From Erpobdella octoculata (lineage: Eukaryota > Annelida > Clitellata > Hirudinida > Erpobdellidae): DNA of 64,000 nucleotides. The DNA lies in contig OZ022247.1 of assembly GCA_963978895.1 (NCBI GenBank), forward strand, positions 4,726,197-4,790,196. The letters run 5' to 3'. Every line of letters starts with the position of its first letter. Within the stretch, counting starts at the first letter, position 1. The position numbers and the translations under genes are program-made. Of this stretch, positions 1 through 12,454 are shown piece after piece. A model generated the notes under the pieces. It ran no database searches. It was not told the DNA's origin and saw only the letters and a list, made by a program, of their open reading frames with translations.

Positions 1-741
1 AGTAGCCTAATTGGATATTTTTAGAATCGTATGATTTGTCTCTCTTGAGTTCTCGCGGGGCTGGCAGGAAATGACGTAACGAGTGTCCAGTAGCGGTCAT
101 TGTTTGATTTTCACGAGCAGACACGAACGAGCATGTTCATCTCTCCGGGTCGTTAAATTCTTCCACTCCCAGGTCCGATTCCCAGGTCGTCGTTTCATTA
201 TCGACAGATCAGACCGTAGCGACTATGAAATGCATTTCATTCGATTAAATTTCAAAATCAAAGAGAACTGTCGATTGGATTGAAAAAAGCGCTTTCCTAT
301 TTGTATGAAGCGCCTCTTTTTGATGCTTCCCATCCCTGAAGGGTTTAAACCTAAAATTGGTTCCATAACCCCGAGATCTGTTTTGATGCCCCGACCGAAC
401 CAAAACAAATTAATAGGTTCAGTGACGACCAAGAGACTCAGGTATGCTATAAAAACACCCCCTGCCATCCTGCCAGTCTACTAACTTTCCCCGGATTAAT
501 AACGTGGCTTAACAATGGCGTTCTAGTCAATGAGGATGTAATGATAACAATAGTGGAGACAAGAGAAGGTACTTAGTATAGCTCTCTCTAGCTCGAACGC
601 TGTGCTCGGACCAACTAAACTAAATGTTCAGTTTTTCTATTTAATGGTATTATTTTTTGATGATTGCTGGTATCGAGTTTATTATGCGTCTTAAATTTCA
701 TTTATATCTTTAATAGAGATAATATTTTTTGTATTTTTCAG
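1..741 (+). promoter_or_regulatory. Upstream region and likely non-coding first exon of the PCGF-like gene
   Basis: No coding exon is recognisable here. The first coding exon of the Polycomb gene begins at a clear acceptor (pyrimidine tract then CAG, AG at 740-741) that lies 45 bases before the ATG at 787. An untranslated first exon and the promoter must therefore lie upstream, probably within the GC-richer stretch at 1-620. Its exact position cannot be read from the sequence. Confidence 0.4.
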
Positions 742-786
742 GAAATTCAACCGCGTGAAACGTTAAGAAAAAAAAGTTCGGCGAAA

Positions 787-3700
787 ATGTTCAGTTCATC
801 GAAGATCCAGATAAGGGATATAAACTCCCTGATCACATGTTATATTTGTCACGGCTACCTCATAGACGCCGTCTCTCTGCCAGACTGTCACCATTCATGT
901 TAGTTCATGTTTGTAATTCTAACCAGACGACGTTGTATGCGTGTGCAAATGGAAATTTACCTATCTTTGCTTACTTGTGTGTGTGTTCTGTGGCCTCTCT
1001 CCATGAATAATATTAAACATTGAATTTATATACAACTCGTATTTTTAAATTTAACTATTTCGCTTCCAAGAAAAGATTATATAACTATAATAATATATAA
1101 AATATCGTTGCTGATTGTTTTGAGTTTTGAGCAAGTATTCTTTATTGATGTGAATGTTTTTTTGACGTCTCTCCATTTGACAAGTTGGTTGATTTGTTGG
1201 AGGATCGTAATTGATGGATGTGAATTCGATTAAACTATTAAGCTCCTTACTGAAGATTATTACAAAGGAATGCGTTTTCCTTTCAAGTTTTATCAAGTTA
1301 TTAATGACAATATTATTATTTTCTCGACTAATAACTTTCAATATCTTTCTTACACAGTTTGCCAAAGTTGTATTATGAAGCACGTCCTGAACAAAAATAC
1401 TTGTCCGATATGTGGATTATTGATCCACAAAACTAGACCAGAATTGTATCTCATCCCAGATAAAACTCTACAACAAATCGTTTACAAACTCGTTCCTGGC
1501 CTATTAAAAAGTCAGTATGGTTTTAAATCACTTATAAATGTTTTTTTTTGTTTTTGGTTAAATAATTTTAAGAATGAATCAGGTTAATTTCAAATATTTT
1601 GTCAAGTTTTTGCTTTTATAAAGGTCACTCTTGTTTGAATCATATGTCCATATAATAATAATATGTGCTTTTCTAAGTCCTTTTGTTCTCTAATTGAGTG
1701 AAATCTATAATGTTTTCGAATAGAAATGTTTTACTTCTTATTTTTCTATTGATTTTTTTTTTCAAAAAATATTTAATTGCATTTGAAAACAATTTTCAGA
1801 AGAAATTATTAGCCGGGAAGAATTTGGTTCGTCTTCGAAAACCAACAACAATGATGCAGGTTAGATAATAAAAAATATTTGAATATTTATATCAACCTCA
1901 TAAAAGTGATTACACATATAAAAACACTAATCAAACAAAATCTCCACATTTTAGATGCCAACAAGAAGTTAAACCTCCTAGATTATTCAGACAACATAGC
2001 TGCAGATGATGACACGACGCTCTGTCTTGAAATCGACTTGATTAAAATTACTAAAAACGAAAATGGAAAGGTAAGTTGTTTTATTTTTCATAAAAAGAAT
2101 TTAAAGATTGAATAGTTTGTTTTCTTAACACGCAATCTGACATATTGTAAGAAAAGTACTTTGTGAATTTTCCAGGCGTCAGCTTCCAGACACGACAGAC
2201 GGTATCTCTTCCTTTCCGGCATGTTCCCGGTCAGGTTGCTCAAGAAGTTTGCCAGCAACAAGTTCGAGTTGAGCGATCACTACGTGGAAATCTGCCACGA
2301 TCACGCTGACCTGTTTCTACCCGATCATTTCACCCTCAACGATGTCGCAGAGATCATCAACTGGAAAGCTGTAAGTTTCACACATATTGGAAAACATGTA
2401 CTGTTTCATATACTGTTTCCGCTCTTAAAACTATACTGTTGTGGTACTTAAAGCTATACTGTTGTGGTACTTAAAGCTATATTGTTGTGGTACTTAAAGC
2501 TTTACTGTTGTGGTACTTAAAGCTTTACTGTTGTGGTACTTAAAGCTATACTGTTGTGGTACTTGAAGCTATACTGTTATGGTACCTAAAGCTATACTGT
2601 TGTGGTGCTTTAACCTAGTGATTGGTATACTATAAATATCTTATTTTTATGGGTTTTTCTAAAGTTATTTTGTTCTTTACATTACATACAGGAATCACCA
2701 TTGGCATTAAAATGTGTTGTCTGGGAAGATGACAACTGGACAGATACAGAAATCTTCAATGCCATCGGGAGCATACGATCGGAACCCTGCGAATCATCGG
2801 GTAGCTCCGCAGCAGACGATTCCCCGGCCTTGCCCGAATGTCCTTACAACTCTTTCAAAGAGTATCGCGAACACGTGAAAAAGGCGAATCTCCACACGAA
2901 GGAGGTTTCATGTCCGTCGAAGGGAAAAAATATCAAATGTAAGAAAAAATTTGCTCTCCACGAAAGAACTAATTTGCCCAAGTCGGTGATGTCGAAATCG
3001 TCACAGCCTGACCATTCGTATCTACCAAACACTGACCATTCGTCAGCCAGTCATCTGTATAACACAACACAATCTAACGACCATTCTGCGTCTGTGTCAA
3101 CGCATCAACACAGCTGTCAGTTGAAACTTCGAATTCGTGCCAAAGGAGTGGCTGACAGTGTCCTTATTCTTCTGCCCGCACAGCTCAGCACTGCTGATAG
3201 TACAGAAGATAAAAGGACCGTTAAACACCACCACCACAAATTTTCCAGTTTCGGTGAACCGGATGCGGAGTCCTCAGATAACGGTTCATTTAAGTCTATA
3301 AATAACGTCTTTGGAAATGAAGCGTTTCCGAAAAAGGTCATGTCTAAAAAGTCCATGTTTTTCTCTCGACTCAGTCACGATCAGTTTTTCTTGAATGGTT
3401 TTCTGAAAGATCATAATATCGATGATCATCATCAAGACTGCAGTGAAGAAGATAGAAATAACCCCTTCTTATCATTCTTGCATACTCCACAAAAGGAATC
3501 TCTGCTATCGTCATCATCATCATCACTACCATCATCGTCATCATCAGTACCGACATCATCAGTAGCATCACCATTGCCGTCAGTATCATCATCATCGTCA
3601 GTATTACCTTCGGGATCGACAGTCACAGGGCCGTTAAACGTCTCGATAGAAAACCGAGTGTCGACCAGCACACCGATCCCGTGCTTTTCGGACGGTGCGA

Positions 3701-4533
3701 ATTTCAAAAAGAGACTCCTCCTCACGACGACGGCCACCACTGCTCGTCGAAAAGGTCAAATCTGGAAACCGTACTCGTCTCCGGAAAAGAACAACGTGGA
3801 AACGGAAGTTCTGGAAAAGAACCGCATCGACCCGTCCACGTCGGATAGAAATAGCAAATCGCCGGTCATCGTTTTCAATCCTTCACTCCCGCTGCCTTCG
3901 TTTTCGTCACTTCTTCGATCTTTCGGTTCTTCGAGTAGTTCGTCGTCCGCTCCAGATTTTCACGATTCTAATTCGAACGGTTCGAAAATCGGTGTTTTCA
4001 TTTCCAAGGGTAAGTCGATGACTTTGGAGGAAAAAACGAAAATAACACACGACTTCAACGGCGGCCAGAACGAGGAAGAAAAAAGTAAACAGCTAGAAAT
4101 TAAGAAAGTCGCTGACTCATTTTCCAATTCTACTCTGCAACCCGATGAAATTCTCACAACGAAGCAACCCGCCGAACCTGAGAATACAAAAAGTAAATTT
4201 CTTCTCGGTTGCACTGGAGGTGGCCGTTCAGAAGCAAAAGTCGAGAGAAAAGGTCTAGCGTTTAGAAAGACCAATATCTCAAACGGAAATTCCAGACGCA
4301 AGACCCCGCCCTGGTTGGGGAAAAAAATTGAAATAACAAAATTCAAAAAAGATTCTGCATCTTCGAAATGTTCACCTAGTTATAAGGATAATGATGACAT
4401 CAGATCACCTCACAAAAAGAAACTTCAACTGGATATTAATGTAGTCGATGAAAATCCAAGAAAAGCTGGGTCCGGGAATGATTTAAGTTCCTCGAATAGG
4501 TCCAATAGGAGACCGCTAAGTATTCGTAATTAA
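787..4533 (+). CDS. Polycomb group RING finger protein (PCGF/Psc-like) with long disordered tail
   Basis: PCGF proteins pair with RING1 in Polycomb repressive complex 1, which ubiquitinates histone H2A. Coding exons are 787-898, 1358-1510, 1800-1859, 1955-2070, 2176-2370 and 2692-4533, with GT-AG introns in frame, giving 825 aa. Residues about 17-60 form a C3HC4 RING: CYIC, then CHHSFCQSC spanning the first intron, then CPIC. It is followed by the PCGF-type stretch ending IVYKLVPGL. Residues about 115-220 match a RAWUL domain (YLFLSGMFPVRLLKKF, then LNDVAEIINW and PLALKCVVWED). The remaining roughly 600 residues, nearly all from the last exon, are low complexity and rich in Ser, Lys and Asn, with a polyserine run near genomic 3510-3600. 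Typical vertebrate PCGF proteins are about 240-350 aa; a long tail recalls insect Psc and Su(z)2. The paralogue (PCGF1, 2/4 or 3/5) is left open. AATAAA lies at 4727-4732. Confidence 0.88.
2430..2610 (+). repeat. 23-bp minisatellite in PCGF intron 5
   Basis: About eight direct copies of a 23-bp unit containing ACTGTTGTGGTACTTAAAG fill most of the intron between 2371 and 2691. Copies differ by one or two bases. Confidence 0.9.
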
Positions 4534-4726
4534 AGAAATGAATTTTTTTTTGTAAATAAATAAATAATGCATGCAAGTTAGTAATGACTGTGAATGTAAT
4601 GTGAATGTGAATTTGACGTTTGGGCATATCTTTTTTTAAGGATTTTTGTTTATTTATTTTATTTTATTTATTATTTATCTTTTTTTTGTTTGTTTCATCA
4701 TTTATTTGGGAGGCTATTTTATGTTT

Positions 4727-4732
4727 AATAAA
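4727..4732 (+). terminator. Poly(A) signal of the PCGF-like gene
   Basis: AATAAA 194 bases after the stop codon, inside an AT-rich 3' UTR. An earlier AATAAA-like cluster near 4554 is an alternative. Confidence 0.55.
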
Positions 4733-5164
4733 CTACAACATATCATTTCAAACTATTGTTTATTTCTATCAAAAATAAATTAATGTCCGATTTGTCACAA
4801 TTGCAGTCAGCAGCTTAAGCATGGACATTTCAAAGTGCACAGCAGGAAAAGCAAGGCTTATATATAAGACAATACACAATAAAAGCCTAAGAAAAGTTTT
4901 CTTGCTCATAAAACGTGAAATAACAGTCTGATTTTTTTCCAAATAGAAACCTTTTCCTTAATAAGGACTATGTTGTTTCCAAATTTCAAAGCAATTGGTC
5001 TAAAACTTTCAGAAAATAGTGACATTTTACAGTTAAATTTTTATTTATATAGATTTGCATCGGACAGTTTGAAAAGCAATAACAAGTTATGACAAAAAAA
5101 AATTTTCTGAGAGAACAAAATAAGGGCGCACGACATTGGACCCCATAAATCTGCCACTGGCTAC

Positions 5165-5246
5165 GACTCACCTTCTTCAGTCCTAAAACACTTAGTGTAA
5201 AAGACTATAAACTATTATAATAAAAAAAAGAAAAAAAGACTCACCT
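5165..5246 (+). mobile_element. 5'-truncated copy of the CTATAAACTATTATAA retroposon
   Basis: The 64-bp insert at 5174-5237 carries only the 3' end of the retroposon seen in full at 22266, 36424 and 41984: CAGTC..TAAAACAC..GTGTAAA..GACTATAAACTATTATAA and an A-rich tail. It is bracketed by a 9-bp target duplication GACTCACCT (5165-5173 and 5238-5246). A 5' truncation with a target duplication is the mark of target-primed reverse transcription. Confidence 0.75.
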
Positions 5247-5675
5247 CCGGTCAACAGTTTTTTTTTGGGAAAAAGTGTGAGGTTCTGAATTTTTTTGGAA
5301 AAAGTATTTACATTTACCCCCAACCCCTCTGTTATTTACTATTTTCTTTTTTGGGAGGAAAAGTATAGCATTACTAGGATTACATTTTTGAATCTGGGTT
5401 AAAAAAATTAGTTTCCTCCAAGGAAAGTATACCCAAAAAGGAAGTTGTTCTTTAATTCTCTAAAAGAATAATACTTCTCAGAAAGCTAGTATTTTAGCAT
5501 AAATTTTTTTCTAATTAATTGTTACATTATTTATCTAATTGTTTGCGAAACTTGTGTCCGTGAATTAAATTTGTTGTAGTTCATGGTCTAGAAGTCGATT
5601 GCTACGTTAAAAAATATCAAAACTAAATTAGACCAGTTACATGTATTTTATTTACTTTTTTAAATGGTTTGTATA

Positions 5676-5826
5676 GTGGTCCTGTCCGTTTTTACAAGCA
5701 CAAAAACCAACGGCTCGGTTCTTGGTTTCGACCCATGCTGACTTTGGTCCGGCTCGTTTTGATAACCCTAATAACTCTAATATGAAGTCCCGTCCCGAAC
5801 ACGGCCCAGTCCGTGCAGAACTCTAG
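5676..5826 (-). mobile_element. Degenerate hAT-like MITE (GTGCAGTACTCTA family)
   Basis: Related to the copies at 8899-9077 and 46871-47200. Shared features are the block CCGTTTTTAC, CGGCCC/GGCCCG runs, a spacer ending near CCCTAATAACTCTAA, and a terminal CCGTGCAGAACTCTA. Ends are decayed and I could not define a target duplication. Confidence 0.5.
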
Positions 5827-6902
5827 TCTGGTACCAACTTTGATTATTGCTTTGTGGGTGCAGACGTTTATGGGTTGCACTGATCAAATGAAAAAAAAAT
5901 GCAAAAATTAATTGTCGTTAGAAATATTTCAATGATTTTTAATAAAAATCAATAAGGTAACATTATGCAATGCATACAACTTATTTGCTAGAGCATAGTG
6001 CTCCTCCGGCTCCCAGATTTCTTTATCCAGTTTGACTCAAATCTTATCTACGCCCCACAATGGACCAGACAAGGCTGAATAGGCTTGCCCAGATGACCAT
6101 CAATCGCGACCTTAACATTAATGAAGAAACCGTCATCGACATTTTTTCGCAGAAAAAAAACGTCGGCTGAATTTCATAATGTAATTTACTGTTCCAAATT
6201 AAATATTTTGTGGTTTGTTATTACTAATTATTGCTTAAACTGTCGTTAAGCCTTGACTTTTGTGGGTCGTACATTTTTCAGTAAAACTCCTCACTAATCA
6301 GTTTCTCCCCCCCTCCCGGCTTCCCGAAAAATATTTCTGGCTCCGCCCCTCAAGGTAGTCGCAGTTACTTTTTCAAAAACTTTCCAAAAACGTTTTAGCT
6401 ATTTTTTTCTAGAAATAAAAACTTTCCCAACAAATTCTTTGAGGTAAAATTTTCCCCCTTCTCCCCGCAAATGACGCCCCTGTTTCAACCAGAAAGGTTA
6501 AAAGGCCGCCTTTTTCAGCGATGTGTAACTGTGTAACATTGGTACTAAGCTCTGAAAAAGTGACACAGACTTGAATAAACAACAGCAACGATATGTAACA
6601 ATATATAACAGCGCAGCTGAGCCGTCGAGATTAGACAGCGCTACATAATTTTTGCTCTTTTCGCATGTGTTTTTTTGCAGATTTTTTCACTTTTTTTTAA
6701 ATTTAACAAATTTTAAATTTTGCTATAATGTTTCTACATAAATATTTTATTAAACAAATGATCAATGTACAAAAGAATAATAATTTGTTTTTACACCGTT
6801 AAGCTGTTCGTTGGTGTTTTATGCTTATTCACTGTTCGTTGTCAACAAAATTAATTCCCCAGCTCTTAACAAAACGATTTTTATTTTAATAAAAATATTA
6901 CA
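5827..6902. other. Intergenic stretch before PSMA3
   Basis: AT-rich DNA with no supported exon. At 6270-6480 are decayed fragments of pyrimidine-rich dispersed repeats (phrases such as GGCTCCGCCCCTC). The promoter of PSMA3 should lie in roughly 6500-6900, but I see no decisive element. Confidence 0.5.
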
Positions 6903-9437
6903 ATGAGTTCTATCGGCACAGGAGTAAGATATTATTTTTATTAATTGTTTTTATTATCGCTCGTGTGCTCTCTATTTTTCTCTATTAACTGACCGCATTT
7001 TGCAGTATGATTTGTCGGCTTCACAATTTTCACCCGATGGAAAAGTGTTTCAGGTTGAATATGCCCAAAAAGCAGTAGAAATCAGTGGGTCTGTTATTAT
7101 TTGGCCTGTTTCATGTTTTTATCTCAAATTCGATCATTTATTTAAATTATTACCATTACCTTTTAAATTTGGTTAAAGTACTGCCGTCGGTATTCGTGGC
7201 AAAGATGGAGTTGTGTTTGGAGTTGAGAAGTTAGTGCAATCAAAATTGTACGAGAAGGGTGCTAACAAGAGGATATTTCACATCGACGAACATATTGGCA
7301 TGGTAGTTAAAAATTCCTATACTTAACTATGTTGTGGTGTAGATCACATATTTGATAACAGTCTATAGTCTATAATATGCTTTGTAATGCTTTTTAGGCT
7401 GTTGCTGGTTTGCTTGCTGATGCTCGACAGATTGCTGACATTGCCAAGCAGGAGGCTTCCAATTACAGGTCCAACTATGGAAATCCAATTCCATGCAGGG
7501 TACCTTTTTTATGACTATTGAATATATAGATATCAGAAAAATTATAATTTTTTTAGTTCAATTGCTTGAATTAAATTTTGCTTTAAACAACCACAAATGT
7601 TTGATTATCGATTTAGAAATGGTGAAATTTCAGGTGCTAGCGGATAGGGTGGCAATGTACATGCATGCGTACACTCTGTACGGTTTTGTTCGTCCATTCG
7701 GCTGCTCAGTCATGCTGAACGGTTTTGACGACGATGAACCACAACTTTTTTCCATCGAACCGTCCGGAGTTTGCTTCGTTAGTTTAATTTTCGCATTAAT
7801 TAAAAGATATTGTTAGTTTATATTGATAATTTTTAATTACATGAATTTCTAAGTTCTTTTGTTACAAAATATCGTATTTCAATTGATACAAGGGTTACCA
7901 TGGTTGTACGATTGGAAAAGCGAAGCAAGCTGCTAAGACTGAAATTGAAAAAGTCAAGGTAACAAATTTGTTTTGTTATTCAGAATTAAAATTTATTTAA
8001 GCAAACCATTAGAACCTAAGTTTGGACCGGCGCAAGCGTCTGTTTTTTTTAAATATCAAGGGTACATAATTATAAAATAATCAAATAACACCCACACTGT
8101 TTTATTCCATACAAAATAACTCAACTCTAAGCAATAAACATGAGTTATTCATGAGCTATTAACAACTTAGAAAACATTATATAAGTAGATTCAAATTAAC
8201 AACTCAGAAAATATTATATGAGTAGATGTCAAAAACCATTGCTAGACAGTTTGTTTTGATTACATAAGGATGAGTCAGCATTCCAGACCCAGTGAATGAG
8301 CCTGGGACATTATATAAGTAGATTAGAATGGTTACAATATGATATTGTAGACTTGTTTCTATCTGATTTTTTATACTGATCATGTCTTAAGTTATTTATT
8401 TTAAATTTGGCCATTTTAGATGAGGGAACTTTCAATGAAAGACTTGGTCAAAGAAGTTGCAAAGATGTAAGATCATCTTTTTATATTGCTAATTTACTCA
8501 TTATACAGGGGAGTATTTTTATCTGATTCTATTAAAACTATCATCCTTTATCTCAACAAAAAATATCAAATAATATTATCGATAAACATCATAGTGAAGT
8601 ATAAATTGTATGAAATGTTTGCAGAATCCATGTGGTCCATGACGAGCTTAAAGATAAGGCATTCGAACTCGAAATGAGTTGGATAGGAGCAGGTAAGTTA
8701 AAACGGGTTAATCTAAAATTACATTTGATGTAAAAATATATTTATTTAAGATATTTTATTGACATTATTCTAAAATAATAAATTATAGAGACCAATGGTC
8801 AACATGAATTTGTGCCTGACGATGTTCTGCAGGAAGCCGTCAATTATGCCAAGGTCAGTTGTTTCTGAAATACGAGATCCACACGCACACACATATACTA
8901 GAGTACTGCACCGGCAGATTTTTCGAGGCCTGGTCTGTTTTATAAAGCAAGATTCGTGACCCGTTTTTACTGGCCTAAAATTCCTATATACTTGGCGAAA
9001 AATCCCGGCCCGGTTTGACTTCATGTGGGGCCCGACTCTTTTGAAGACCCTAAAATTACAATCTGTGGAGTACTCTATTATATACATTATGGGGTTGGGT
9101 ATCAAAAGCCTCACATAACTAATTGCCGATACTCATATTTTAGCACACAACCATCTATTTTAACCTTTTACATTAGTTTTCATGAAACTAATGTCTAATG
9201 TAAATGTTAGCATTTTTTATAAAGATCATATTCAATGGTGGTTTGAATTATATTTAAAGTTTCTTTTTTTCTATGTGAATCATACTTGATTACATATAGC
9301 AAAGCACCTGTGAGTCAAGCAGTCGCTTGTATATAGGTGCCTTCCTAATAATATGATAGTTCACAGCTCACTAAAAGTTTCAACAATTTTTTTTTCAGGC
9401 ATCTCTCCAAGAGTCTGATTCAGAAGAGGAAATGTAA
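6903..9437 (+). CDS. PSMA3: Proteasome subunit alpha type-3
   Basis: PSMA3 (alpha7) is one of seven alpha subunits in the outer rings of the 20S proteasome. Ten coding exons join in frame: 6903-6923, 7006-7088, 7179-7302, 7398-7499, 7634-7777, 7893-7958, 8420-8466, 8625-8692, 8789-8853 and 9399-9437. They give 252 aa against 255 in human. The N-terminus [19 protein letters not shown] and the following [12 protein letters not shown] form the proteasome A-type signature. [27 protein letters not shown] and [13 protein letters not shown] match the family core. The C-terminus is the expected acidic tail, ending DSEEEM. The first coding exon has only seven codons. The intron at 8854-9398 hosts a MITE. 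AATAAA follows at 9514-9519. All splice sites are GT-AG. Identification is secure. Confidence 0.97.
8899..9077 (+). mobile_element. 179-bp hAT-like MITE inside the last PSMA3 intron
   Basis: Terminal inverted repeats TAGAGTACTGCAC at the left and GTGGAGTACTCTA at the right enclose a non-coding interior with GGCCCGG-type blocks. The flanking 8-mers ACATATAC and TTATATAC agree at six of eight positions, which fits a decayed 8-bp hAT target duplication. Related copies lie at 5676 and 46871. Confidence 0.65.
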
Positions 9438-9575
9438 TGACATTTACGAACAATTGACTGAAGGAATGTTCTTTTACTTCAAATGCCGTTTATTATGATA
9501 GCTGTTTGTTTTCAATAAAAACTTTGTTTTTCCAAATGGGCTTTTCCGATTCTTTAATTTCAATGAATTGAATTA

Positions 9576-9713
9576 CAGTGGTACTCTCCTTTTAAGACCT
9601 TGAAAATGGCCAAAAAATTCGGTCGTAAAAAGGACGTTAGTCGGACTTGAAAACCAATCTGTCATCGAAAAAACGGTTGTAAATGGGGTCGTCGTTCTTG
9701 GGGACTACCACTG
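9576..9713 (+). mobile_element. 138-bp mariner/Tc1-like MITE
   Basis: Begins CAGTGGTACTC and ends GACTACCACTG, near-perfect inverted termini, flanked by TA on both sides as in Tc1/mariner insertions. The interior is non-coding, with GGTCGTAAA and TTGTAAATGGGGTCG blocks resembling degenerate inverted halves. It sits just downstream of the PSMA3 poly(A) signal. Confidence 0.65.
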
Positions 9714-11404
9714 TACAAGATATAATGTACTGAAAGTTTGCTCCTGTCATATTTGCCCATCTCTCTTGTGTTATGCTACCCTGGCTATAACATATTTAGA
9801 TATAATGTACATTTGACTTTAATCTACTAAAATATAGGTCTCAACTATAATCTGTTCTATGCATACAGCAGATTATTAATTCGTTTACAAACCCTGACCA
9901 GCACCGTCCAAACAAAAATGACACTCAAGATATTGATCATCTGGTGCACCAATTCTGAAAGTCAATGATTGATGCTTCTATTAGCCAGTATAACATTGTC
10001 GGAAAATGTTTTGAAACAGCGGAAAGCACAAGCTCGTATTGTTTTGAAATAATATAATACAGAAGTTTTCAAACATGTCTCAGAAATGTAAAGCAATAAC
10101 ACCGTTATAAAATTAACCGTTTTCACAAGTTGAAATTTCTCGGCAATATAATCTAAGTAACCCACACTGATTAATAATGGACTGGATGCTGCTATAGAAC
10201 AAACAAGATACTCCCTATTTTGGACATCAGCAAAATGACAGACTATTTCAGACTGCACTGATGTTTCATGAGCAACAAATACAATCTGTTTTTCCAAAGC
10301 AATTTTTCAATGCTGGTTTTTAATACCATAGATATAACAACGTACCCACTTCTAGGGGTCCCTTGAAGCATGTTATAGCAGGATTTCATACAGCATATAA
10401 ATAGTACATATAAACCTTTGATAAATTCATGAAGCAAAGACGTCACACAACCTGCTTTTATTTCAATATTATGAATGTTTCAGAAAATATAATTTACAAG
10501 TTTGTATAAAAACAAATTGATCAGCATATTTTCAAACAAGAAATAAAGATGTCCGCCTTAGATCAGGAAAGTTTCAATGACTTAATTTCAAAATAATCTA
10601 TTGGTCGTCATGCGATCTTGTTTTGTATAATTGACATAAAAAAAAAATTAAAAAGCCACCTCACAACAAAAATTAATAAAAGAATCTTCTAATCCGATTA
10701 TGCCATGCAATTAAACTCTTTAAATAGAACACGACACACGCGCATCTGACTGATCAACAAGCCCATCCTCAGGTAAGGTACGGTACGTCTAATAGCTGGT
10801 TTTATACATTGTAATTAGTTTTGTGTGCAAGCGCAACTGAATTCGTGCAGGGAATTGTTCATATCATACGACAAAAAAGATTAGACTCAAGTCAAGCAGC
10901 TCTACAGAGTTTGCACCCCAACCCGATGGGGTGCAACCACGATGAAGGGATGAGATCAGGTAACGGTTAAATGTGAACGGGCAAATCATGAGGCAATGTA
11001 GAACTGAAATATTAATACTTTTAGGTGAAGTCAAAGAATTCAATTGACTGACAAATAAGAAGTATAAAGCTTTTCAGACGGCGACTTCATGGTACGTGTT
11101 TGCTACAAAACAAACAAAAAAATACAGAATTAAGACGCATTGGTCGTAAACCCGAATACGGTACGAGAAAAGCTGGAAACATGATCGTACAAAAACAGAG
11201 CAAGTCAAATAAAGAACTAATAAAAACAGCCACACACAACGAACGTGCTACAATTCCGAAATTTGGTTCTAAAAATAATCCGCTACCACACACGCAAACA
11301 AATCATCATTAATTAAAACCTATTACCATTGACGTTAAAATGTTATTTTATGGCTTTTTTGAAGATGGAGGGAGGAGGAATTGGTGCAAGGAAAAGTTGA
11401 ATTA
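9714..11404. other. Region between PSMA3 and calcineurin B, probably including the CNB 3' UTR
   Basis: No exon is recognised. Open frames on the minus strand at 9962-10446 have no family features and no splice support. The stretch from about 10500 to 11404 is downstream of the calcineurin B stop codon and may be its long 3' UTR. Confidence 0.4.
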
Positions 11405-12454
11405 CTATACATCAACAACCATCTTCTTGTGCACTTCTAAACCACCAACCATCTGTTAAAAGTTTTGAAAACGATAAAATAAAATATTGGGCCATCAATA
11501 GATCAAAATGAACTTATATAGCTGTAATGATGATTCGTTGAGATCGATCAATCAAAGCACTGCAGATTGACCAGGTTAAATAAAAATTATTTTTGAAGTG
11601 CTTATTTATAAACAAGAAAACAATAAATTAGAAAAATTAGGAATAAACTCACGGCACAAAATTCATCATAAGAAATTTTGCCGTCTCCATCTTTGTCCGA
11701 ATAGATGATGGTTTTGTCAACAATTTGCTGGAGCTGACCATCTTTCAGATTGCTACCCACCATCATCTTCAAGACTTGAAATAGTTCACCATTTGATATG
11801 TAGCCATCTCTGTCTATGTCATAGATCTTGAACGCAACTGTGCATAATTGAATTTAGCATCATTTAGAATTTTTGATGATTAATAATATCATAACTTATG
11901 CCATGCCTACATTGAAGCTTTGCATCTTTATCTCCCTTGACACTGAACTGGGATATCCCTTCAATGAACTCTAAAAGTAAAAATAAAAGTTGTTAGCGAA
12001 AGAATGGACAAAGCCCATACATATATTTTAACAGAATTTTGCCTTTAAAATCCACTTCGCCGTTTCCATCAGTATCAAAGATGTCTATGACACGCTGCAC
12101 TAGAGGATTTTGTTGCAACTCTGGCAATGACATGAACTCTTCCACACTTAGTGAACCAGACTTATCAAGATCTAATTTTTTGAACCTTTTCCCAAGACGT
12201 TTGATCTCTTCAATATCAACTAAAACAAAGCCACTTATTGTTAATCAATCACAATATTATACTTTTATATGTTTGGTTTATTTAATTTAGGAGCATATAC
12301 TTACACGTAGAACACAGTTCCATTGGTAGGGAAGCTTCGTTGCCCTTATTATAAAATAACAGAATTCAGACATGGAAAACAGTTAAAATACCAATAAAAC
12401 CTTAAAATAGTTTAAGTAAATGAAGCAACAATTATTACTTAAAGAACTAACCAT
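11405..12454 (-). CDS. Calcineurin subunit B (protein phosphatase 2B regulatory subunit)
   Basis: Ca2+-binding regulatory subunit of the phosphatase calcineurin; with calmodulin it activates the catalytic A subunit. Minus-strand exons are 12452-12454 (the ATG alone), 12305-12344, 12043-12219, 11911-11970, 11653-11837 and 11405-11452. They total 513 nt and 170 aa, the same length as human PPP3R1. Four EF-hand loops are intact: [36 protein letters not shown] and [12 protein letters not shown]. The start MGNEAS keeps Gly2 for N-myristoylation, and the C-terminus reads [13 protein letters not shown]. The initiator codon forms the whole coding part of exon 1 (ATG then the donor GTTAGT). The intron at 11971-12042 uses a GC donor (AAAG then GCAAAA); the only nearby GT would shift the frame. 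It is transcribed divergently from the C8orf76-like gene. Confidence 0.97.

Noticed and set aside
9962..10446. Two overlapping minus-strand open frames
   Set aside because: No recognisable family, no clear splice sites, and composition like the surrounding UTR/intergenic DNA.
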